The notes beneath the pieces are model-generated. The model made no database searches and was not told the DNA's origin. It worked only from the letters and a program-made list of their open reading frames with translations. Made by a program: the position numbers and the translations under genes. A DNA stretch of 64,000 bases from Hirudo medicinalis (lineage: Eukaryota > Annelida > Clitellata > Hirudinida > Hirudinidae): positions 399,894 to 463,893 of the forward strand of contig MPNW01000101.1 of the NCBI GenBank assembly GCA_011800805.1. The letters are read 5' to 3'. Of this stretch, positions 14,035-23,073 are shown piece by piece (position 1 is the first letter of the stretch; each line of letters begins with the position of its first letter).

Positions 14035-15544
14035 GTAGTCGTCATCATCATCATAGTCACTGGTTCTCCATAGCATTTGATGAGATTTTTATGAGATAAA
14101 ACTATCAAAAAAAAAGTCAGCAGGAACTGAACTTCTCTCAATGGCAGTGATAATGATGATGATGATGGTGGTGATGGTGGTGGTGGTGGTGGTGATGATG
14201 ACGATGACGATGACGATGACAATGCTGGTGATGATAACGATGACACCAATCATCTCCATATCCAGAAAGGCTGGAAACCCCGTGAAGACGATCCTGACAG
14301 CAGTGGCACTGGTGCATCTGACCCTAGGATGGGGATTGTTAAGAAATGGTGACAGCCTCCTGATGATGATCCTGAGATCCCACATGGACTCATCATCAAA
14401 GGACACGACATTGGACGTTTTGTTGGAGCATGACTTTCTTCGGTCTTATCACAGACTGACAGTCTTCGATCTCAGCCAAGCAATGGATTCCTTGGCATTT
14501 CTCCACAAAATGAAGAGTTTGTTTTGCTGTTTCAGTCGAGTTGATGTAAAGGAACATTAGTACTCTTATTGTTAGTTACAATTATTGTAATTAACATTCA
14601 GCCAGAAAAAAAATTATTTTAATCCATAATTATTTAAATTTAAAGCTAATTGTTTATTATTGATCACTAACATGCAGTTATCTTGTTAATGAAAAGTGCA
14701 TTATTCATGTGCAACGGACCAATCGAAATTCAACAATGTAGGTCACTGGGTCATGGGTCAGGCAAAGAGGTTGTTTATACTCCAGGCAGATAAATTGATC
14801 AACGGGGAATTTTACTATCGGAAAAGAAATGAAGCAAAGAAATCACATTTTGCTCACAAACGTGGAATTGTAGACAAGAAAATAGATGCTTATCGCGCTC
14901 ACTTTATTCGGTTTTAGAGGAAAACATTTTAAAATGATGAAATTCGAATTGTCTTAAAATAGTGATTTCACTTTAATCGATTTCAAAGGTCTTTTAGATT
15001 TCATTTTATTAAATAAAACATTCATTTGCACGTGGAATTCGATTTAAACCTTTTAAATGTTCATTCGTCACTGCCTGCAGATGGTTTCACATCGCTGAAG
15101 GACAGATCGTTGTTGAAGAAGCTCCATGACCATCAAGTCAAAACGACCCACGAGTGCCTTTTCAATTCCTGTGGCGGGCATTATCGGCAGACGAGTGAGT
15201 CCCCTCGTTTACGTATGTTCAGTTTTATTCACGCTCATGTGCTAATTTATTTATTTCCATTCGCAGATGAAACGATGTCATCGCCATCATTACTCGCACG
15301 TGTTGATCAGTCAGAAGCGAGCTTCATCGACGTCATATCCTCCGTCATCATGACAACGGCATCCTTCGTTATGGCAGAGGTGGTGACGGGGAGCATCATG
15401 TCGTCCTTCATGTTGTACTGCTGCCCCCAGCATGCCAACCACTACACCGATGTCGACCCGCGAAGCTTCAAGACTCGTCCGACAACTGACCGGAAGCAAA
15501 CCCCTGCTCAAACGGACCATAAACTCCTCGAAACTCACGTCTGA
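545..15544 (+). CDS. Unidentified multipass membrane glycoprotein, 16 exons, ~1270 aa
   Basis: Exons: 545-620, 3586-3627, 4768-4899, 5196-5343, 5893-6067, 7211-7403, 7487-7576, 7641-8011, 8154-8382, 9637-9750, 10284-11001, 11659-11967, 13151-13705, 14266-14534, 15081-15194, 15267-15544. All junctions are GT-AG and in phase; total 3813 nt. The ATG at 545 opens a hydrophobic signal peptide (MCLLWCLLWVV). A Cys-rich, N-glycosylation-rich ectodomain follows; the exon at 7487 has seven Cys in about 29 residues. Hydrophobic segments lie near residues 633-656, 685-711, 1058-1077 and 1198-1225. Between the second and third there is another N-glyc-rich segment (exon 11659), then an exon (13151) with an Asp run encoded by a GAT microsatellite. 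The tail is hydrophilic, ending ..LLETHV. I do not recognise the family; polycystin-, PGAP1-, meckelin- and HAP2-like matches were considered and not supported. Exon 2 and the 3' end of the 10284 exon are the least certain parts. Confidence 0.6.
875..955. repeat. ATC/AAC trinucleotide microsatellite
   Basis: Imperfect atc, att and aac repeats in the first intron of the membrane-protein gene. The rest of that intron (621-3585) contains two minisatellites and a SINE described separately; I see no exon in it. Confidence 0.7.
1405..1490. repeat. ATTC tetranucleotide repeat
   Basis: Imperfect attc/aatt repeats in intron 1, with a perfect block near 1436-1460. Confidence 0.75.
1758..1873. repeat. 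29-bp minisatellite, four copies
   Basis: Four near-identical 29-bp units, each carrying gttgattgaaactcatgcat followed by atttcaata. It shares the 11-mer tcatgcatatt with the 26-bp minisatellite at 3640-3757 in the same intron region. Confidence 0.9.
2918..3072 (-). mobile_element. SINE family A copy (tRNA-derived), minus orientation
   Basis: Read on the minus strand it carries the B-box-like gttcgaaacccagcctgca, a middle part with gcgcccttgggaaggagcgc, and the 3' tail ggcgctatataaatgaagta. The same modules in the same order occur at 25284 and 60373 on the plus strand. The 5' A-box half is partly lost. Confidence 0.75.
3340..3427. repeat. 21-bp ATC/GTT repeat
   Basis: About four units of a 21-bp period (catcattgttatcatcatcgt) in intron 1. 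Several frames stay open across it but it lies between consistent splice sites, so I treat it as intronic. Confidence 0.75.
3640..3757. repeat. 26-bp minisatellite, about four copies
   Basis: Unit tcatgcatattataatatca plus ttaatg, repeated about four times just downstream of exon 2 (donor at 3628). Shares the core tcatgcatatt with the array at 1758. Confidence 0.88.
4020..4345. repeat. CAA-rich microsatellite blocks
   Basis: Two imperfect CAA blocks (about 4028-4090 and 4250-4345) in intron 2 of the membrane-protein gene. Confidence 0.7.
4458..4712. repeat. Duplicated TTA/TTG microsatellite around an assembly N
   Basis: A block of ttg then long tta repeats ending attaattattgtttttt(a) and aacca occurs before the N at 4601 and again, almost unchanged, after it. 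The two copies are about 110-130 bp long. A join of this kind suggests an assembly artefact or an unresolved tandem repeat rather than biology. Confidence 0.8.
5119..5190. repeat. TTG trinucleotide microsatellite (about 24 units)
   Basis: Perfect ttg run that ends at the acceptor of the exon at 5196, so the repeat itself supplies a T-rich tract for that splice site. Open reading frames through it on the minus strand are poly-Thr and poly-Asn artefacts. Confidence 0.9.
5480..5640. repeat. ATC-rich microsatellite
   Basis: Long imperfect atc/tca run that gives an apparent poly-Ser reading frame (5419-5745). The codon phases of the exons at 5196-5343 (ends phase 2) and 5893-6067 (starts phase 2) join directly, so this stretch is best read as intron. 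Confidence 0.8.
5768..5852. repeat. GAT-rich microsatellite
   Basis: Imperfect gat/gac run 40 bp upstream of the exon at 5893; intronic. Confidence 0.85.
6455..6577. repeat. CAG then ATC microsatellite
   Basis: A short cag run is followed by a long tca/atc run inside the 6068-7210 intron. The rest of that 1.1-kb intron is AT-rich and holds nothing I can annotate. Confidence 0.85.
9751..10093. repeat. 19-bp minisatellite starting at a splice donor, about 18 copies
   Basis: The unit is gtgaccatctcaatgcgat with point differences. The first unit begins exactly at the 5' splice site of the exon that ends at 9750 (cacag/gtgacc), so each later unit repeats the donor hexamer gtgacc or a close variant. 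It fills the first two thirds of the intron before the 10284 exon. Confidence 0.9.
11088..11200. repeat. CAA-rich microsatellite
   Basis: Imperfect caa/aac repeats just after the donor at 11002, in the intron before the 11659 exon. Confidence 0.75.
12483..12722. repeat. CATC/CATT tetranucleotide repeat
   Basis: About 240 bp of imperfect catc, catt and tatt units in the 11968-13150 intron. All three forward frames stay open through it (Ile/His/Ser/Pro repeats), which is a repeat artefact. The remainder of this 1.2-kb intron shows no exon. Confidence 0.85.
13068..13140. repeat. CAA then AAT microsatellite
   Basis: A caa run followed by aat repeats directly upstream of the acceptor at 13150. 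Confidence 0.8.
13978..14060. repeat. ATC microsatellite
   Basis: Nearly perfect atc run in the 13706-14265 intron, followed at 14145-14245 by a gat/ggt run on the other phase. Reading frames through them are artefacts. Confidence 0.85.
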
Positions 15545-15586
15545 CTCCGTAGCTATTTTCACCTCCTGAATGTTTTAGCAGACTGA

Positions 15587-15592
15587 AATAAA
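15587..15592 (+). terminator. Polyadenylation signal AATAAA of the membrane-protein gene
   Basis: A canonical aataaa lies 43 bp after the stop codon at 15542-15544. The region 15545-16151 between the two convergent genes otherwise holds only 3' UTR-like sequence; a tttatt at 15843-15848 is a possible AATAAA for the convergent APLF gene. Confidence 0.6.
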
Positions 15593-16151
15593 TCTCCCGT
15601 TGGTATCGTAAATAATTTCTTGAATTACCTTCGTCACAACACAAATTATAGCGGATTCTGTCCCAACATCGAGGGCCTCCCTAACTCGTAAATGCTAAAA
15701 CAAAAACGGTCGCCAAGCTTGGCAATGAATAGAATCAGTCACCGACACGAACGCTCGATCAACTCTTCGTAGAATGGCGCCCCCCGTCAAAAGAAATGAA
15801 AGCTAGAAATAAATCAAGGAGCTTCTTTGCAAGCCACATAAATTTATTGAGACACAAACACAATTAGCTGGTCTGTCGGTCATATATTTAAAAGCGTCCA
15901 TCCAGATTTCTCCCTCAAAATGGACGCATTTCCAGCTGAATAACTCAAGTTGCACATTTAAAGACCTCTACATTTAACTTTTCAATTCCTAAGTCAGTCC
16001 AAACGGTGGTCAGTGACTTCAGCTCAAATGTTTTTTTGGGTCGATTCGAATGCGACGACGAAATGCCGAAGAACATGATGGCGACTAAATGAACAAAAGA
16101 AGAATATTAACACTCAGGTACGCTATTGTTCGAACGAGTCCTCGAAACCTC

Positions 16152-19100
16152 TCATGCAGCGAGCTCGACCATCTCGTCTTCCTCGTCGCTCGCCTCGTGC
16201 ATGGCTTCTAGTTTTTCTGAAAGGGATAAATAAAAAAAAAAAGGTCAAATCACGACGAACGTTCCTTCGCAGACGCTACCAACCTTTCTGCTTGAGTGCG
16301 GCTGCCCTTTTCTGCCTGGGAGCATTCATGTCCTCGACCTCCTCCTTGTTCTTCTCAGGGTGTGAAAAATCCTCCAAGTGCTTTGGGTTTTTGCTGAAAC
16401 AACATTTGCCTCTAATGAGGTTCAAAACTAAACCACCAATGAATTAAAGCTGCATCCGACAATGACTTTTACAGCACTGTAAATGCTTTTCATTGTTTTT
16501 GGACTGCTGATATTTGGAAGAGTAGGACATCGAACCAACCAACCGGTAACATTCAGCTCCAAATTGACAGGGCACTTTCTTATTTTTGGCATTCTTTTCA
16601 CCATCATTATCATCATCCTCGTTGTCGTCATCGTCCTCTTCTTCTTCCTCTTCAATTTCTATCTTCTTCTTCTTCGGGGCCACCTTCTTTGGTCGCGACT
16701 TCTCTTCCTCCTCCTCCTCGTCAAATCCATTTTCATCATCGTCTTCCTCATCCTCGTCTTCGGACCTTCGTCGTTTTCTTCCGACGGTCCCAGAAGATCG
16801 CCTCTTGGCCTTTGGTCCTGGTTTACGTTTAGCTGGAAAGAAAAGGAGCATTGCATTAAGACTTTGGATCCACTTCTCATCCTCAAATGTGGTCTGATGT
16901 GATTGATGTGATTTAATGCATTCAAAATTATTTGTTTAATAAGCACTACAACATCATAACTTATCTGATTGGTTTAAATCAACCAAGTGTTGCTATGTCA
17001 AACCTGTAAAGAGGGGCACCCGAACACATGGAAAATTCTCTCACTGAGGAGATTTTTTGCAAGAACCGATATTTTTTCGATGCAAGTTGAGCCCGATTTA
17101 CATTGCTCGTGTCAAACTCAGACAAGAGCATGCCCAAAGTGCCATTGGAAAAAAATTGATGTGATTAAAATTGATGAAAGAGGAAAGTAAAGTGGAAAAT
17201 GGGAAAAGAAGTGAAAGCCAACGAGTGAAAGAGATGAAATGTCATTAATAAAGTGTTCGAATGGTTCTGCTCAGCTAGTTCAAAGAATCTATAATAATGC
17301 TCGTAATAATGAACGCAGTGTCATGTCGAAACGAATAGTCCGACGAATAAAACGTTGGAGGCATGTTGTCGTGCAAGAGCCAGTTCACAGCAGCTTATCA
17401 ACGGAACGTGGATAAAATATGACTCCCTCTAACGTTCAAAATAGTAATGACGATAATAATAACAATAATAATAATAATAATAATAGTTAATTTATAATGC
17501 GCCATTTGCATAGCATCAGAGGCGCCTAATGATAATGATCGTAATATTATTCATTGTCATACACTATTCCAATATGAAGAGTAAATGATATAACAGCAAT
17601 GGTATTATAATAACAATTATTTTCATTTTAAAGGAATAAATTTGCGTGGACCTTTCTTGCGACCATGTTTGTAGTCATCGTCATCATCATCTTCATCATC
17701 GTCATCATCGCTATGTCCCCTCTTCCTCTTCTTGGATGCTCCTCCCCTCTTCTTGGTGGACCTTGGTCTGTAATCATCATCATCTTCTTCGGAAACCTCC
17801 TCAGAGTCGTACCTGCTGCTCCGCCTCCCCTTGCCAACAGACTTCCTTTTCACGCTTCTACTTCGAGACTGTCAGTCAACAGATCATAAATTAAACGGAC
17901 ATGTGAATATCTAGTGATACATCTGACTATTACGAAATTATTTTTTATTATTATTGTTATCATTATTTTTATTATTAATATTATAATTCTGAATATAATA
18001 TCTGAAGATTAATAAAACTTTGTTCGACCTTGTTCTTGCCCTTGGTGTCCCAATCACTGCCCGAGTCAGCATCGTCCATTATGAAGTCGCTGTCCTCTCC
18101 TTTCGACTGCTCGCTTTCATCTTCATCGATCACAAATTCCTCATCACTCATCACAAAGTCATCATCAGCTGTTGAGATGCAACAGAAACATGACTTCACA
18201 TTTAGCAACGCATTTTAAGTTATCATCAGCACAACTTGAAAAAAAAACTTGAAATTGCAATCAACAGAAACTTAATGGTGATAATTACAATTACAACTTC
18301 GAAAGAGACGGGTCGATCATCATTCCCATGACTCACTGTATTTTGGGGCTTTTTGTGTGGCAGCTCTGGGCATTCTCTTCCTCCTTTTTGCCCCGACGTC
18401 ATCGTCATCATCATCGCTGTACCTCCGTCGCGAAGGAGGTTTTCTTTTCGACCTCTGAGGAGACGATCTCTTCCTAGATTTTTTGGCCTCGAAGCTATCG
18501 TCATCGTCCTCGTCCTCTTCGTCGTCGTCGTTATCGCTTTCGCCATCATTGTCGTCTTGGTCGTCGTCGTCGTCCTCGTCGCAATAGTCCAACCTCTTTG
18601 ATTTAGCTTGGATGCTTGCTATTCAAGAGACATAAATAAAGTCAAAGACTTCACACAAAATCTAAATAAGCTGATCCAGGAAATGTATGCACAAAATGGA
18701 TTGTAAACCAACCTTTAGACTTTGCAAGCTTCTTGTTGTCAGTTCCGTTCTTGACCTTTGACGAACTCAACTTGACCCTGGATGCGGCACCCACGATCCA
18801 ATCCGGAAGATGTCGGGCATTCTTTCCCTCCTCCTCCTCCTCCTCCTCCTCCTTGGAGATTGGGGTTTCATCATTCTGTTTAGGTGGCTGAAATAATGAT
18901 GACAGTTGGTTTAATGTTAATGAAAAGGTGGTAGCGAGGGGTACCTTAACAAGACAAGATGCAAAAGTTGTAAATAAATTGGAAGCATTAATAAAAGCAT
19001 TCAGAGGGATGCACATTGAGCTTTAAGCTCATCATATTTATCATCATCATCATCTACTGATCATAATTTGTACTTACTTGAGTGTTTAAGTCTTTCTTCT

Positions 19101-19647
19101 CAGGTACAGCAACAGGAGCTTCTTTTGGAGTTTTCTTCTCCTCTTCAGGAACAGCCTTGTTATCCCCTGATCAATCAACATCATCAATGTGATCAATCAA
19201 CATGACTATCGCAACAAGCCAACGAGTAGCAGGACAAACAACGTCGTCATCATTTTAAATTTTATTTAATTTGATATTACAACAAGATATAACAACAAGA
19301 ACCAACCCTTTGGAGTGTTTCCTTGTTGGGCTGTTAGATCTTCATTGCTGTGAAGACAAGTGAAGGCCATTACATAGTAATAAAACTTATTGTTAATCAT
19401 CGTATCTGGCGAGCACATTTCATCAAACAATGGAAATATAAAGACACAACTGATTGAACTTAGGCTGGCAAATGTATTTTTAAACAACATTCACCAAATA
19501 TTGGTCTCGCAAATTTACCTCAATTGCATAAACAATCAGAATGCCATGAGTTAAGTAAATGGCTTTAATTCTGGCGGGGTTGTGCTACCTAGCAACATAA
19601 TCAATTACAATCATAATAAATTAATTCTACCTATTTTGTCAGCTTAA

Positions 19648-19678
<31 letters not shown>

Positions 19679-22600
19679 TTTATTTATTCATTATATATAT
19701 ACATTGCAACAGGCATAACGTGCTATGTTCGAAACCCAGGTTTATATATATATATATATATTATTTATTTGTTGAAATAAAATAAAACAAATAAAGTAAT
19801 AATAACTCTTAATAAAAATCCTCTAAACTGCTTGTAAATGGTTCTTTATGACCACATAACTGACTTGATTCCACCATATTTTACTTTGATTTACAAAAGA
19901 TGTTGTAAGATGATTTGTTGTGCGAGTGTTTGTAGTCATAATGGCAACAGGCACAACGTGCTGTGTTCGAAATCCAGGTTGCATTCCATGTGAATGGTTG
20001 ACAAAAACTGCCTCTGGTGTTAAGCACATGAATGATTTTTATTTATTTATTTGATTAAAGTACGTTGCATGACTAAGGTGATTTGGACTTCTATATAAAT
20101 GATCCACATTTTTCATTTACATGCTAGCTGCCTTTTGAAAGTGTATTCCATGATTTAAATGAAAAAGACATTAAGTACAAGAATCGTAGTCATAACTACA
20201 AAGCCAAGCATAAATAGAGAAGAGGTTTAAGAACCAAACATTTTTCAGGGTTATCTCAAAAATTAGTGATTATATTTCATCAAAACTTTATTGATTTCGT
20301 TGTCATTCTTCAATAAGTTTCAGGAGTGAATGAATTTCAGTGTCAATGGAATATCATCGAGAAATCCTCCTATATTCCTTTTCTGCTCTTTCATGACTCA
20401 AGTCCTTCCTGTCCATGAAATAATGTTTCATTACATAGACCATAAAAATACGGTCATTAAAATACGATGTTGATGTTTATTAATGTCCGTTACACGACCG
20501 GATGATCAGGGATTAGAATCTGTGCTGCCATCGTGAGAGGCAAAGTCTTAACCTTTAGACCATGTGGGAGCAGATCATTAAAATAGGATCTCTATATACA
20601 GTTATTATCCAAACTAATCGGGACTGGGTGTGGTTCAAAAATGACCTTGAACCAAACAAATATTCTAATTTATTTGCCAGGAGATTAAAGATCTCTTTTT
20701 AAATTAGTCTCCTTCCCTTCTGATGAGAAGGTACAAAGTCCATTGCTAGCATGCATTTCTGATGTTGTCTGGACAAAAACATGTATCGTGTTTATCTAAG
20801 TTCCAGGATTGCCCAAAAAGGTTTCTATTGCCTTTGAAAGATTGGTTTTCAAGGTATGTGGGGTGAAGCACAAGCTTCTCCTAAGATGTGCTTATGAGAA
20901 ACTGAATTTGGAGATGAAGTGGAACTTTATTTGATCCCCAAGAAAGTAATTGTTATGGTAGGCATGGATTTAAGTATTAATGATGGTCAGAGGACCCCAA
21001 AAACATTCTTAAAATGAAATTTTTCAATGAAGGATGGTTTGGGATACCATTACCATTACCTCTCAGGTCATTGGTAACTCATGTTTGTAGAGAGTAGGCA
21101 AAACTCATCCAAACATGAAAAAATCAGTGAACAAGCATCCACTAAAACTTCTTTCAAATTTTCAATCATCAAAGTACTTTTTTTTACAAGCTTCAATTCA
21201 AACAAAACCTTTTCACTTAAAAAAAAATTTGAAAGTTCTAATATGGCCAGCTCCTTCCCAACCTGAAACCCCCAAAAAAACATGAATATGGGTATTCGTG
21301 ATTGAAAATATGCACCAACAGTGAGCAGTGTTCAACAGTTGAACAAACTTTGTATGAGATGTGGAAAGAGGCAGAAGAAAAGAGCCTTTAAACATTCATA
21401 AATCAATAAATAAAAAGCATTTTTAAATTAAAAGAAAATTAATTCTTGACTTTTACATGAGTTAGGAATTGGTTTAAATAAATCACACAATTATGCTAAT
21501 ATTTTCAGTTATTCGATAAACAAAATAATTCTGATAAATGTAAAGTATTTCAAGACATTACATTTAAAAAATGTCACGAGCAATTTGCGTAAATACTCGG
21601 TCATTGTCGAAAACACAACCGACCGTCCCATATTTACGACAGTCAATGTAGTCAAGACAATGGGAATAATGATAGAAACCTGACTCTTGCTCTAAGGATC
21701 ACTACGACCTGGGATGATGGTGACCGACGATGATACATCGCTCGAGTGGCGCTCGATGATGAACACGGCGATCGATGATGCCAATGATGATATAACCCAC
21801 CTCTCTTGCTGCTGTGGATTCTTGTAGACAATCTTGTACAAGAGTTTTTCTGGAAGGAGGGAGATGACATCACCATGTTGAAGGATTTTTGGTTTGTCTT
21901 TGGGGAGGACAACAGAGGTTTTGGAGTCATTAGCCTTGTAGAAGCAGGGGTTGGTATGTATCTGGAACATATTTAGAGATCATGACATTTCTAATGGAAT
22001 TCTTACGACACGATCATCCGAGGACATTCCAACTGCAGATTAGAAAATCTGATTTTGTTTGAGAAAGTCCTCAAAAGAAAATGCTAAAATCTAATCAGAT
22101 TCAATTTAATTAACTTGATTGATGGTCCGATCGCCAAAATTTCCATCTAAGTATTTCAAGGCGAACGTCATCAAATCAGTTCCTGGATATTTGTTCCATA
22201 GAGGAGAGTTACGTCTCGAAAAATGCCATGCATCAAAGAGATGACTCGTTAAACTGTTGAATGTGCGATTACTAAAGATGCCTGCCAAATTGATTGACCA
22301 TACAACTTTATTCTTAAGCCCAATTTAGCTCATTTATTTACATACACTAAGATATATTTCAACACATTCATCCACATGTTACAACTATCAAAGGCCATTT
22401 CTTCAACAGCAGAGTTATTGTAATGAAAGTGATTTTGAAACAACTCACAGGGACAATGACCAATCTCCCATCACAGACTTCAAGTGTTGCATGGTTCCTA
22501 GACACTCTCTTGTCTGTTATCTGTCATCAATCCAACATCGACAATATGGATGATAATAAATTTGTGTATTAATAAATGCGAACGGTTTGTGTTTTCCTAA

Positions 22601-23073
22601 TGAGTTCATCGTTCGACAAAACTTCGCTCGTGAGGTTTTCAGGAGCAAACTAATTAATAAATTCGATATTTCTAACTGAGATCTTTGCAATCCTCATTTT
22701 TCTTTCACTTTCATTACATTTAAGAAACTATGAACTGAAGCCTTTACTATTGTTTGTATGATTGCATATTTTATAAAGTTAACAACATGCATGTTAGTGA
22801 GGTCCTGTGATTGCAAAAGCAACATTACAATAGCTAAAACCTCCACAATTATTCTTGAGAAGGAATTCTATATAAATGGTTGGTCTGACAACTGTTTAGG
22901 ATCGTCCACTTAAATACTTTTCAAGTCCTTTTTTTCTATTCTAAATACTTAAAAGTTCAAAAAGTAAATGCCTGGAGCAGAGATCCTCTCCCGATGACTG
23001 TTTTCTCAGAGGGGATGCTGATCGGGTCCCCACCATCCATTGGAGAAAGAGAGACAACTGATTCACTCGACAT
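16152..23073 (-). CDS. APLF: APLF, aprataxin- and PNK-like factor, 12 exons, 580 aa
   Basis: Repair factor that brings Ku and XRCC4-ligase IV to double-strand breaks and binds poly(ADP-ribose). Exons, 5' to 3' on minus: 23073-22972, 22520-22449, 21961-21801, 19347-19307, 19166-19078, 18887-18713, 18618-18337, 18168-18029, 17868-17652, 16832-16544, 16393-16284, 16216-16152; 1743 nt in phase. Residues 1-112 form an FHA domain with TVIGRGSLL, ITDKRVSRNHA and IHTNPCFY, near-identical to vertebrate APLF. Residues 177-187 (KNARHLPDWIV) match its Ku-binding motif. Long Asp/Glu and Lys/Arg tracts follow, with a DSGSDWD stretch resembling the vertebrate acidic histone-chaperone motif. A single PBZ zinc finger has C515, C521, H528 and H534 and is split by the 10th intron. 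Vertebrate APLF has two PBZ fingers before the acidic tail; here one lies after most acidic tracts. The first intron has a GC donor. Confidence 0.93.
17450..17530 (-). mobile_element. SINE A 3' tail fragment
   Basis: An aat run followed by tataatgcgccatttgcata and gcatcagaggcgcc, matching the reverse complement of the SINE A tail. It lies in the APLF intron between exons 9 and 10 (16833-17651). Confidence 0.55.
19640..19765. repeat. TA dinucleotide repeat interrupted by a SINE A fragment
   Basis: Two long ta runs flank a short segment (about 19704-19738) with aacgtgctatgttcgaaacc, the B-box region of SINE A. It sits in the 19348-21800 intron of APLF. Confidence 0.6.
19937..20048 (+). mobile_element. 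SINE A copy, partial
   Basis: Contains atggcaacaggcacaacgtg, the B-box-like gttcgaaatccaggt and the body gtgaatggttgacaaaaact found in other SINE A copies. The 5' A-box part is missing. It lies in APLF intron 3, whose remaining ~2.4 kb shows only AT-rich sequence and another SINE fragment. Confidence 0.6.
20470..20582 (-). mobile_element. SINE family B copy (tRNA-derived)
   Basis: On the minus strand: tcccacatggtctaaaggtt, then aagactttgcctctcacgatggcagcac and a gattctaatcc B-box-like segment. The same order of blocks appears at 35085-35165 on plus, so this is a dispersed element rather than a tRNA gene. Confidence 0.6.

Noticed and set aside
14250..14420. Alternative frame GWKPREDDPDSSGT ... 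VKKW, TGA, QPPDDDPEIPHG ..., possibly a selenoprotein with read-through TGA
   Set aside because: The other frame is open for the whole exon and is the only one that keeps phase with both neighbours; I see no SECIS-like structure.
545..15544. Assignment of the first gene to polycystin, PGAP1, meckelin or HAP2 families
   Set aside because: Short resemblances (for example CLEDTDL or YHRLTVFDL) do not extend; lipase, PLAT/REJ, or HAP2 Cys patterns are absent.
16428..19016. Several overlapping hydrophobic plus-strand frames opposite APLF
   Set aside because: They are antisense shadows of acidic GAT/GAG codons in the APLF exons.
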